Part shown: piece by piece, positions 53,001 to 60,454 of the stretch | How positions within the stretch are numbered: the first letter of the stretch is position 1 | How the letters are laid out: every line of letters starts with the position of its first letter | Notes under the pieces: model-generated | Told to the model about the DNA's origin: nothing | Database searches by the model: none | The model's input: the letters and a program-made list of their open reading frames with translations, nothing else | Program-made: the position numbers and the translations under genes | Assembly: GCA_050247435.1 (NCBI GenBank) | Contig: JBFWUF010000013.1 | Location: 62,001-126,000 of the forward strand | DNA: 64,000 nucleotides | Direction: 5' to 3' | DNA from: JAJVID01 sp050247435 | Lineage (GTDB): Bacteria > Acidobacteriota > Blastocatellia > RBC074

Positions 53001-53407
53001 TGGGCGGCTTCGCCGGTTACGGTTACGGTTTCGGTCATCTCCCCGACCTGCAGGGCCAGGTTGACGACCAGGTTTTCGCTGACGTGCAGTTCCACCCCGG
53101 TGTTGGCCATCTTCTTGAAGCCTTGTGGGGACGAACTCACGGTGTAAACGCCCACGGGCAGACTGAGGGCTGAGTAGAATCCGCTGTCATCGGTTTTGAC
53201 AGTTCGTGAATATCCCGTCCGCTCCTCTTTTAATACTATTTCAACCTTGGGAACGCCGGCGCCCTGCGGGTCTCTTACCGTTCCACTGATACTGCCCACT
53301 GTACTCGTTTGAGCCTGAGCCATGACATTTAAAAGCAGGCTCAGCAGAGTAATCATTGTCAAGCAGATCAACTCGCGGAATGCGGGACGACTTCTCTTAC
53401 TTAACAT
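50036..53407 (-). CDS. Oar-like TonB-dependent outer-membrane receptor, second copy
   Basis: An 1123-residue outer-membrane protein. Signal peptide about 1-33; carboxypeptidase-regulatory domain 35-115 (SISGTVRDPQGAGVPKVEI); plug with VTELPLNGRNYAALVTMIPG; a Gly-rich early barrel strand (LITKGGGNSYHGAAFEFLRN); a long barrel ending in REIQFGLKFTF. It is related in design but not close in sequence to the receptor at 5448-8825. AAAGGAG lies 8 bases before the ATG. It is divergent from a membrane-anchored regulator gene, with repeated TTAACWGTTAA motifs between them. Substrate unknown. Confidence 0.93.
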   Translation of the reverse strand: MLSKRSRPAFRELICLTMITLLSLLLNVMAQAQTSTVGSISGTVRDPQGAGVPKVEIVLKEERTGYSRTVKTDDSGFYSALSLPVGVYTVSSSPQGFKKMANTGVELHVSENLVVNLALQVGEMTETVTVTGEAAQVDVTGGKVSSLVSEKQVTELPLNGRNYAALVTMIPGVSTAGSFAARGTGLDSNVDMAVNGNQSNANLWTVDGVNNMDVGSNATLLVFPSVDAIQEFRVERNAFSAEYGQAQGAVINLITKGGGNSYHGAAFEFLRNDALNATDYFLNSAGQPKQKLRYNNFGFNVNGPIKKDRIFFFWSEEWRREGRGTVLSAKVPTAQERVGDFSGPIRTAAIPTDPLTGQPFPGNKIPANRLSPAGLAIMKIFPLPNNLSDPTGTNWITSTLEPVRTRQDLIRGDVTISSKMNLMVRFINEAWDRENAAGNFWGNTPFPTLSSDWNQPSKSFVVKLTNTITSSAVNEFQFSRSGNDIFVTTNKAGEALNEEIASKFPTVFPRVKGTGLPTVGWGTDGYPTLWHQAPWDNHEDLWVFKDDFSKVAGGHSLKFGGLISHNIKDEFFDGASGLYTVQSSNGRTGNLISELLLKDLPLTEYTEKDHQERTLGRWHDIEFYGNDTWKFSPRVTLTLGLRWSRYAPAYSDDDRVSNYILSRYDGKNPLSGLVQANQAEQAGLTRSLVNPYNFGFQPRLGIAWDLFGDGKTALRLGAGRYMSRSQVIEDLLRMASNPPWTTTVDSGWQGGTTLADCPTCRSLDTIGPGLKNAVAGVGSNTSFQATNVDFRPPESWQWNVTVSREVLKDTVVEASYIGNHGVHIWRRGVEYNPPALSIRPQLAQAQRFDPDAVQGLIDANRVRVGLGPINGTESTGNSSYNAFQLWVNRRFSDRLAFQAAYTWSHAITNIPLTSYTSATTDPFNYELDRGTADLDRRHMFVGNVVYVLPSFKSWGAFASNILGDWQVNGILSLLDGRPIDITSGADTAGLGGAGSQRPDLVSGAPIYLKSSNPLQYLNPAAFALPGVGRFGSLGRGVVVGPGVKNIDFSINKNWRVRERYGIQFRAEMFNLFNHVNFTTVDTGLSLQNVSSNADFGKSTNTNFGRLGGNRGPREIQFGLKFTF

Positions 53408-53825
53408 AGGGTATACTCCTTTGGAGTTTAGATCAGATTAGAGTTCATCATCACAGAATGTGAACAGGTTTCACGCCCAGAGAATCGGCGCTCAATGAAC
53501 ATCCCAGCAAAGCCCACAAAGTTGGAGAGCAATCTATTTTTTGACTATAATGCGCGGCGTCATCCTAATCGGTGGTAGTAATACGCGAGAATCAAACACG
53601 GTCAATCTGTTTACGGCCATTTAACTGTTAATAACCAGTTGCAGACCCTTCGTTTAGAGTCTTATCGGCGCTGAGGGCAGGGGATGATATTTCTGATGCG
53701 ACTTAACAGTTAACGCAGGCTCTTAACAGATAAGTAGGCCAGCGTTTAACTGTCTGCTTCCTCATCATGGCTGCTTTTTAGCCATCAGGTGGAAATTATC
53801 TCTCACAGGGAACCGTAGGCCATTT
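53408..53825. other. Divergent intergenic region, 418 bases
   Basis: No gene is visible. The half nearer the regulator gene holds four TTAAC-containing palindromic motifs. The part near the receptor gene is AT-richer, consistent with a promoter, but no confident -10/-35 pair was assigned. Confidence 0.6.
53621..53756. promoter_or_regulatory. Array of TTAACWGTTAA-like operator sites
   Basis: Four related sites: TTAACTGTTAA (53621-53631), its exact reverse complement TTAACAGTTAA (53703-53713), TTAACAGATAA (53723-53733) and TTAACTGTCTG (53746-53756). The spacing of 20 and 23 bases between the last three is about two helical turns. The likely binder is the regulator encoded at 53826. Confidence 0.6.
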
Positions 53826-55229
53826 ATGCCAGGACAATTACGTAACCACTCGACTGACCAGCCTGAGATCAGGCCGGCTGAGGTGAGACAGACGCTGGAG
53901 ACGATTCTCAGCAGCAAGTATTTTTCGCATGCGCCCCAGAAACGGAAATTCCTGCGCCTGATCTGCGACTTTTACCTTCATGATCGGGCCACGGAGTTGA
54001 ATGAATATGTGTTGGCGCGCGAGGTCTTCAACCGCGGCGCCGCCTATCATCCCGGAGAAGACCCGATCGTCCGCGTTGTCGCGCATGACGTGCGCAAAAA
54101 GTTGGAGATGTACTACCAGCACGAAGGGATTGATGATGCGATCCGGCTACAAATGCCTGTTGGGAGTTACGAGCCACAGTTCACGCGACGGCAAGCCCAA
54201 CAAACTGACCCCGCCTCCGCGCCACCCGCTTTGACCGGAGTGATGGCTGCCGTGGCAGTGGCTGCCGACGTAACGTCCGCCGAGACGAGAGCTGCGGAGC
54301 CAAACCGTTTCTGGATGTGGGGGCTTGGCGGAGCCATAATCCTGCTGACGCTTGCCCTCACATTTTTCGCATTCTCAAATCGTGAGCTACGCCGGCAAAT
54401 TCAGGCGGCAGAGCAAAGGGTTCAACCTTTGTCCGGCGCTGTTTGGGAGCCGTTCCTCAAAAACAATGATCCGACCTTGCTCGTGTTGAGCAATCCGTTG
54501 AGCTGCATGATTGTCACGGGCAGCGATCCTCAGGCCCAGGTCAAACCCTCGATCGCGTTGAATGCCAAGCAAGCCTCCGAGCTTGCCCAATTCGCTCAGT
54601 CATTGCGATCCACGGCGGTCAGCGACATCTTGCCCCATCCGCGGCTGATCCCTTCGCTCGACACTTTCACCGGGGTTGGTGAAGCGGTTGGGCTTTACCG
54701 CGTCACCGACCTTTTCCGCAGCGCCGGTCGCAGCCTGCTTCTCAAACAATCTCGCACCGTCAGCGCTGAGGACTTGAAGAATCATAACGTCATCCTGCTC
54801 GGCGGCTTCCTGTCCAATGACTGGTCGGGAAAGATGCCCGTCACCGAGGATTTCGTTCACACCAGCGGCGCAATAATCGAAAATCGCCATCCCCAGCCGG
54901 GCGAGGAACAGATGTACCGCTCCAGGTTCAGCCCGCAAAATGGCGACCTGGTCGAAGATTACGCTTTGATTACGGTCAAGCCGAACATCTTATATGAAAA
55001 CACTGTGATGGTACTCGCCGGCAACCACAGCGCGGGCACCGAAGCCGCCGCCGAGTACGTCACGAGCAAAAATTATCTGCATGAGTTCACCGAGCGTCTG
55101 CGCCAGGCGGGCGGCGCAGCGGGGGATCCAAAGTACTATCAGGCGCTCTTGAAGGTTGGCGTTGAGAACGGCATACCGACAACAATCTCTCTACTGACGA
55201 TCCATGAACTTCGCCCGTCAAACCGGTAG
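53826..55229 (+). CDS. Membrane-anchored regulator-like protein, acidobacterial type
   Basis: A 467-residue protein. Residues 15-115 are a conserved N-terminal domain common in Acidobacteria (ILSSKYFSHAPQKRKFLRLI, ELNEYVLAREVF, DPIVRVVAHDVRKKLEMYY, LPVGSYEP-like end), which reads as a helical DNA-binding module. One membrane helix follows at about 162-183. The external part (200-465) is an uncharacterised domain with LLGGFLSNDWSG and MVLAGNHSAGTEAAAEYV, the latter recalling periplasmic sensor domains. It is divergent from the Oar-like receptor and probably controls it. The ATG is preceded by AACCGTAGG rather than a strong ribosome binding site. Confidence 0.8.
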   Translation: MPGQLRNHSTDQPEIRPAEVRQTLETILSSKYFSHAPQKRKFLRLICDFYLHDRATELNEYVLAREVFNRGAAYHPGEDPIVRVVAHDVRKKLEMYYQHEGIDDAIRLQMPVGSYEPQFTRRQAQQTDPASAPPALTGVMAAVAVAADVTSAETRAAEPNRFWMWGLGGAIILLTLALTFFAFSNRELRRQIQAAEQRVQPLSGAVWEPFLKNNDPTLLVLSNPLSCMIVTGSDPQAQVKPSIALNAKQASELAQFAQSLRSTAVSDILPHPRLIPSLDTFTGVGEAVGLYRVTDLFRSAGRSLLLKQSRTVSAEDLKNHNVILLGGFLSNDWSGKMPVTEDFVHTSGAIIENRHPQPGEEQMYRSRFSPQNGDLVEDYALITVKPNILYENTVMVLAGNHSAGTEAAAEYVTSKNYLHEFTERLRQAGGAAGDPKYYQALLKVGVENGIPTTISLLTIHELRPSNR

Positions 55230-55321
55230 TCACCCTCTGTTCACACAATCTTTTCGGGCGATGGCTCAATCGAGTGAGTCAAATAAGAGAACACGGAACA
55301 AACAGCCAGCGCGACGATGAA

Positions 55322-56569
55322 ATGAAGATCGCGGATATCAGAGCCACAACAGTCACTGTCCCGCTGGAAGCGCCGCTGCGTCACGGCAACGGTTGCCACT
55401 GGGGACGATTTGTCCGCACCATCGTCGAAGTCGAAACCGACGAAGGCTTGATCGGCCTCGGCGAAATGGGCGGCGGCGGCGAATCAGCCGAAGCCACGTT
55501 TCGCGCGATGAAAAGCTATCTGGCCGGTCACGACCCGGCGCGGCTCGAAGAGATGCGATTTCTGATCGCCAACCCGACGGCGTCGCTCTACAACAACCGC
55601 ACACAGATTCTGGCGGCGCTCGAATTCGCCTGTCTGGACATCATCGGCCAAAAGTGGGGCGTGCCGGTGTCGGAGATTCTGGGCGGGCGCTTGCAGGATC
55701 GTGTGCCGTTCGCGACCTATCTTTTTTTTCGTTACCCGAATCCGAAAGATGGATCGGGTGAAATCAGGACGGTTGAGCAGCTTGTCGCGCAGGCGCGAGA
55801 ACTGAAGGCGCAGTACGGCTTCACATCGCACAAATTGAAAGGCGGCGTCTTCCATCCCGACTACGAGTTGGAATGCTACCGCGCCGTCGCGGAAGAATTG
55901 AAAGGCGACCGCTTTCGCTACGATTGCAACGGCGTTATGTCCACCGAACAGGCGATCCGCTTTGGGCAGGCGATTGAAGATTTGAACAACGATTATCTGG
56001 AAGACCCGGTTTACGGAATGCACGGTATGCGCCGCGTGCGCGAGAAAGTACGAATGCCGCTGTCCACCAACACAGTCGTTATCAACTTCGAGCAATTGGC
56101 GGCCAACATTTTGAACACCGCCGTGGATGTGATCCTGCTCGACACGACGTTCTGGGGCGGCATCCGTCCCTGCGTCAAAGCGGCGGCCATTTGCGAAACC
56201 TTCCAACTCGGCGTCGCCGTTCATTCATCGGGAGAGCTTGGCATTCAACTGGCGACGATGCTGCATCTGGGCGCTGTAATTCCGAATCTGTCGTTCGCCG
56301 CCGATGCGCATTACCACCATTTGACCGACGACATCATCGTTGGCGGCAAGATGAGATACGAAAATGGCTCGATTGGTGTGCCGACCGCGCCAGGCTTGGG
56401 CGTCAAACTCGACCGTGACAAGTTGGCCGAATACAGCGAGCTTTACAAACGGCTGGGCGGGTATCCTTACGATCAAGACCCGCTGCGGCCCGGTTGGACG
56501 CCGACGATTCCGAACAATCGCTGGGCCGATCCGAAGGACGCGCGGCGGCCTGACAATATCAGCTTTTGA
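55322..56569 (+). CDS. Enolase-superfamily sugar-acid dehydratase, glucarate-dehydratase-like
   Basis: A 415-residue cytoplasmic enzyme that should abstract the alpha-proton of a sugar acid and eliminate water. The KxK motif is K171-L-K173; metal ligands are D201, E227 and N250 (LSTN); the Asp-His dyad is D274 and H301. The spacings match glucarate dehydratase closely (28 from KxK to D, 23 from E to N, 24 from N to D). The start at 55322 is chosen on homology; 16 further codons are open upstream. It begins about 90 bases after the regulator gene. The exact substrate (glucarate, galactarate or other) is not fixed. Confidence 0.9.
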   Translation: MKIADIRATTVTVPLEAPLRHGNGCHWGRFVRTIVEVETDEGLIGLGEMGGGGESAEATFRAMKSYLAGHDPARLEEMRFLIANPTASLYNNRTQILAALEFACLDIIGQKWGVPVSEILGGRLQDRVPFATYLFFRYPNPKDGSGEIRTVEQLVAQARELKAQYGFTSHKLKGGVFHPDYELECYRAVAEELKGDRFRYDCNGVMSTEQAIRFGQAIEDLNNDYLEDPVYGMHGMRRVREKVRMPLSTNTVVINFEQLAANILNTAVDVILLDTTFWGGIRPCVKAAAICETFQLGVAVHSSGELGIQLATMLHLGAVIPNLSFAADAHYHHLTDDIIVGGKMRYENGSIGVPTAPGLGVKLDRDKLAEYSELYKRLGGYPYDQDPLRPGWTPTIPNNRWADPKDARRPDNISF

Positions 56570-56602
56570 CGTGTGGCTCTCTTCTTCAACCTGAATTCTC
56601 TT

Positions 56603-57514
56603 ATGCTCCCAACATTATTCACGACGACATTGCTGTCGCGCCGCACGTTTCTTCTGGCGCCCATTGGCTTGACCTTCAGGCAGCTTGCGCATTCGCAAAC
56701 CGCGCAGCCGCTAACTGCCGGACAGGTGATTGATCGCATCAAAGCAAACGTCGGCATTCCGTGGCGCGCGCAAACCGTGGACAACATCATTGCCGGCGCG
56801 GCGGAAACACCCGTCAAAGGCATTGCCACGACGATGATGGCGACGCTGGATGTCGTGCGGCGCGCCGCCGCCGCTGGCAAGAACATGGTCATCACGCACG
56901 AATCCACCTTCTTCTCGCATCAGGATCGCACCGACCAAATCCAGCAAGACCCGACGTATCAGTTCAAGCTCGATTTCCTAAACAAAAACCGGATGGTCGT
57001 GTTTCACTTCCACGATCACTGGCACGGACGCAAACCGGATGGCATCGCCGTGGGGATGATGCGCGAACTGGGTTGGGAGAAATATGCCGACCCGAAAAAT
57101 CCGAAAAGCTTCACGTTTCCCGAAATGCCGCTGGCGCGTCTGGCAAAAGAGATGGAGACTAAGCTCAAGATTCGCACGATGCGCGTCATCGGCGATCCGA
57201 AACTGCCGATCAAACGCGCTCTGGCAAGCTGGGGCAACGTCAGCCTGATGCCTGGCCTGCCGTTCCTGGCTCGACCTGAAGTTGACGTGCTGATGGTCGG
57301 CGAGACGCACGAATGGGAACTGGTCGAATATGCTCAGGACACGATTGCTTCAGGCAAGAAAAAGGCGCTGATCGTGCTGGGGCACGTCGTTTCGGAACAA
57401 GCCGGAATGAAGTATTGCGCCGAATGGCTGAAGGGATTTGTCACAGAGGTCCCAATTGAATTTGTCGCGGCGGCAGAGCCATTCTGGCGGCCTGACAGAC
57501 CTGGTACAAATTGA
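56603..57514 (+). CDS. Tat-exported Nif3-like dinuclear-metal protein
   Basis: A 303-residue protein. The leader LLSRRTFLLAPIGLTF resembles a twin-arginine signal. The Nif3/YbgI-type fold is suggested by VDNIIAGAAETPVKGIATT, MVITHESTFF (metal His) and the late VLMVGETHEWELVEYA and LGHVVSEQAG motifs. Nif3 proteins are usually cytoplasmic hydrolases of cyclic nucleotide-type substrates, so export is odd. A GTG at 56573 is an alternative start; neither has a good ribosome binding site. It starts 33 bases after the dehydratase stop. Confidence 0.82.
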   Translation: MLPTLFTTTLLSRRTFLLAPIGLTFRQLAHSQTAQPLTAGQVIDRIKANVGIPWRAQTVDNIIAGAAETPVKGIATTMMATLDVVRRAAAAGKNMVITHESTFFSHQDRTDQIQQDPTYQFKLDFLNKNRMVVFHFHDHWHGRKPDGIAVGMMRELGWEKYADPKNPKSFTFPEMPLARLAKEMETKLKIRTMRVIGDPKLPIKRALASWGNVSLMPGLPFLARPEVDVLMVGETHEWELVEYAQDTIASGKKKALIVLGHVVSEQAGMKYCAEWLKGFVTEVPIEFVAAAEPFWRPDRPGTN

Positions 57515-57585
57515 TCTTTGCGCTAGTTGCATTGAAGATTCGCTAAACATGTGTTCTCAAAGAGATGTGAGGGAGTTGTACAGGT

Positions 57586-58599
57586 ATGGGCCATGAACTG
57601 AGCCGAAAGTATTGTCGTCCAAAGACAAATCAAATCTTTACCGTTGGGAAAGAAGAGTATCGTTTGGGGGGAGAGCTTGGCGATGGAGCAGTAGGGCTTG
57701 TAAGAAAAGCGATGCGCGTAAAAGATGGTGCGCCTCGTGCAATCAAATTTCTTGCCCCTGACTCGAAATACATTGACGAAGCAGTTTTTGATGATGTGGC
57801 AGCTCGATTCAAGCGAGAAGGTGAACGCGGTGCGCAATTGAGGCATACACACCTAATAACAATTTATGCGTATTGTGAAAACAAAGACGGAGTGTGCTTC
57901 GAGACCAGAGAGCCTAAAAATCCTTTTCTCCTGATGGAACATATCCAGGGAAAAACTCTGGAAAGTTTTATCAAAAAGGTTGTCGAAGAAGAGAGAAAGG
58001 TATTCTTCATCAACCGTCAGCGATTACATATCGCCATTCAAATAGTGGCTGCGTTGGAAGATCTACACAGAAAGAAACTCATTCATAGAGACATCAAGCC
58101 AGCAAATATCTTTCTTTCTAGGTGGGCAGACGACGAGGGGCATCTACTCACTAAACTCGGTGATTTTGGAGTTATGAAGTGGGGCGACTTTCAAGCCTCC
58201 ATGTCTACCGGCACCCTCACTGTTACAAGTCAAAAGGGGCTTGGGACGATGAAGTACATGTCGCCTGAACTGGCCATCTCCCCCAAAGATATAACAGTAC
58301 GATCTGACATTTATTCATTGGGGATCACCTTATTTGAACTTTTCTCAGGTCAAATACTTTTAAGTGCGCATCACGTTTATGAAATTATGAACGCAAGGTT
58401 ATCCAGAGGGACTACAGCCAGTCGTTATTACACAATGGGATATAACCTGAGGGGGGAAGACGAAGGAGTAGCCGATCTTTTACTTGATATGTTCCTAAGA
58501 GGCGTCACTGGGCGTCCCTCTATCGAAAAGATACGAGGCCGACTGGAAAGTGAATATGAAAGACGCTACGACACAAATTGGGAAGCAGACCTTCCGTAA
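57586..58599 (+). CDS. Soluble Ser/Thr protein kinase (low GC)
   Basis: A 337-residue Hanks-type kinase consisting almost only of the catalytic domain. Subdomains are visible: glycine loop GELGDGAVGLV (29-39), Lys54 (AIKFL), a regulatory Glu near 78-80, HRDIKPAN (D169, N174), DFG (193-195), an activation segment ending in MSPE (225-228) and SDIYSLGITLFELFSG. There is no membrane helix or PASTA domain, unlike many bacterial kinases. GC is markedly lower than in neighbours, suggesting transfer. No partner phosphatase is adjacent. Confidence 0.93.
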   Translation: MGHELSRKYCRPKTNQIFTVGKEEYRLGGELGDGAVGLVRKAMRVKDGAPRAIKFLAPDSKYIDEAVFDDVAARFKREGERGAQLRHTHLITIYAYCENKDGVCFETREPKNPFLLMEHIQGKTLESFIKKVVEEERKVFFINRQRLHIAIQIVAALEDLHRKKLIHRDIKPANIFLSRWADDEGHLLTKLGDFGVMKWGDFQASMSTGTLTVTSQKGLGTMKYMSPELAISPKDITVRSDIYSLGITLFELFSGQILLSAHHVYEIMNARLSRGTTASRYYTMGYNLRGEDEGVADLLLDMFLRGVTGRPSIEKIRGRLESEYERRYDTNWEADLP

Positions 58600-58701
58600 T
58601 CAGAGAGTGCGAATCTGTACGTGGCGTTAGGGCCGAAGACGCATACGAAAAAATCGAATCAGACAATGAATACTTCGCCAACAACCTGAGGAGTCTGAAC
58701 C

Positions 58702-60087
58702 ATGAAACTCTCTTACAAATTAGCGATTGCTGCCACCTTGTTTTTTACGCTCGCTGGCACTCTGCTCTTTGCCCAGCAACCGCAACGGCAACTCACGCCT
58801 GAACAACAGGCACAGTTACAAGCTCAGCAAGCCGCCACCCGCGAAGATCATCAACGAATGATGAAGCTGCTCAACATCACTGAGTTGCGGCTAGGCGCGA
58901 ACGGCAGCAATCCACAAGCGCCGAATTACGCCAACTACGATGAATCGAAGGTGAAACCGTATTCGGCGCTGCCAGACCCGCTTGTCTTGAAGAACGGCAA
59001 GAAAGTCACGTCGGCCAAGGTGTGGCGCCATCAACGCCGCGCCGAAATCGTCGAGGACTTCGATCGCGAGATGTATGGCCGCGCGCCCAAAGTCACGCCG
59101 AAGGTGAATTGGGAAGTTACGAGCACGACGAATGAAACCAAATACGACACGCCCGTTGTCGTCAAACAACTCGTCGGCCACGTAGACAATTCGTCGTTCC
59201 CGCAAGTCACCGTGGATATTCGTTTGACCTTGACCACGCCAGCCAACGCCAAAGCCGCCGTGCCGGTGGTGATGGAACTGAGCTTCGGTCAATTGCCGAA
59301 TCGCCCGGCGAACGCCACGCCGCCGCCGGGCACGCCCTGGCAGCAACAAGTGCTGGCGAAAGGCTGGGGATATGCGACGCTCGTGCCGACCAGTATTCAG
59401 GCCGACAACGGCGCGGGATTGACGGTGGGCATCATCGGTCTGGTCAACAAAGGGCAGCCGCGCAAGGTGGATGATTGGGGCGCATTGCGCGCGTGGGCCT
59501 GGGGCGTGAGCCGCGCGATAGATTATTTCGAGACCGACAAAGCGGTGAATGCCAAACAGGTCGCGCTGGAAGGCCATTCGCGGTACGGCAAGGCTACGCT
59601 GGTGGCGATGGCGTATGAGCCGCGTCTGGCGATTGCCTTTGTCAGTTCGTCAGGCGCGGGCGGAGCCAAAATTCATCGGCGGAACAACTACGGCGAGATG
59701 GTCGAGAATGTCGCCGCACCCAACGAATATCACTGGATGGCGGGCAATTATCTGAAATATGCCGGGCCGCTCACCGCCAATGATTTGCCCGTGGACGCGC
59801 ACGAACTGGTCGCGCTGTGCGCGCCGCGCCCGGTGTTCATCAGTTCCGGCTCGGTAAATGGTGACGGCTGGGTAGACGCTAAGGGGATGTTCCTGGCCGC
59901 GGCGGGCGCGGGGCCGGTATACAAACTGCTTGGCAAAAAAGATATGGGAACGACGGAGTTTCCGCCGATCGAAACTGGATTGATGGATGGCGATGTGGCG
60001 TTTCGTCAGCACAGCGCCGGCCACACGCCGAGGCCGAACTGGCCGACGTTTTTGACTTTCGCCAGCCGGTACTTCAAAAACAGATGA
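58702..60087 (+). CDS. Secreted CE15-like glucuronoyl esterase
   Basis: CE15 enzymes cut ester links between glucuronic acid of xylan and lignin alcohols. This 461-residue exported protein has a signal peptide (1-24) and a Gln-rich linker, then an alpha/beta hydrolase domain. The nucleophile is Ser293 in GHSRYGK, the family-typical elbow; His441 in HSAGHTPRPNWPTF is the catalytic His. VVMELSFGQLPNRP and DDWGALRAWAWGVSRAIDY match bacterial CE15 patterns. It precedes a PD40 protein and lies in a region with sugar-acid dehydratases, consistent with glucuronoxylan use. Confidence 0.9.
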   Translation: MKLSYKLAIAATLFFTLAGTLLFAQQPQRQLTPEQQAQLQAQQAATREDHQRMMKLLNITELRLGANGSNPQAPNYANYDESKVKPYSALPDPLVLKNGKKVTSAKVWRHQRRAEIVEDFDREMYGRAPKVTPKVNWEVTSTTNETKYDTPVVVKQLVGHVDNSSFPQVTVDIRLTLTTPANAKAAVPVVMELSFGQLPNRPANATPPPGTPWQQQVLAKGWGYATLVPTSIQADNGAGLTVGIIGLVNKGQPRKVDDWGALRAWAWGVSRAIDYFETDKAVNAKQVALEGHSRYGKATLVAMAYEPRLAIAFVSSSGAGGAKIHRRNNYGEMVENVAAPNEYHWMAGNYLKYAGPLTANDLPVDAHELVALCAPRPVFISSGSVNGDGWVDAKGMFLAAAGAGPVYKLLGKKDMGTTEFPPIETGLMDGDVAFRQHSAGHTPRPNWPTFLTFASRYFKNR

Positions 60088-60454
60088 AATAACAAGGGGC
60101 AGTAACCACTCAGCCACTCCTTGCCCCCGCGAAGCTGCTCGAAAAAATATGGTAGCCGTTTCGAGCTGATGCGCGTAAAGGACATGAAGAAGAGCGCGCA
60201 AACCGGCGTGCTCACTGGCAAATCAGAAGTGAAAAATGATGTGACGTTCGGAATTGGGATGATGCCAATATCGGCGCGACAGATTCCGCTCAATTTGCGC
60301 TATCTGGAGCGCGTGAAATTTTAGTTGAACCGCCGCCATTGACCATTGCCCATCGCGCATTGTCCATCGTTTTGTAGTGAGACTCCTTATGATTGCCGTC
60401 TCACTGCGGGTCAATGGCCAAGTCTCAATGGGCAATGGCTGCCTGAGTACCGAC
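60088..60454. other. Intergenic region with palindromic structure
   Basis: No convincing gene. A reading frame through 60230-60324 ends ARQIPLNLRYLERVKF, which faintly recalls the extreme C-terminus of Oar-like receptors; this is too short to call. The right half holds the CCATTG-type inverted repeat described separately. Confidence 0.4.
60335..60439. repeat. CCATTG-type inverted repeat with inner hairpin
   Basis: GCCATTGACCATTGCCCAT (60335-60353) is mirrored by GGGTCAATGG (60408-60417) and CAATGGGCAATGGC (60426-60439). In the centre, AGTGAGAC (60376-60383) pairs perfectly with GTCTCACT (60398-60405). It ends 15 bases before the PD40-gene ATG. Confidence 0.6.

Noticed and set aside
60230..60324. 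Possible C-terminal remnant of an Oar-like receptor
   Set aside because: Only about 15 residues show a vague resemblance; too short to support a pseudogene call.
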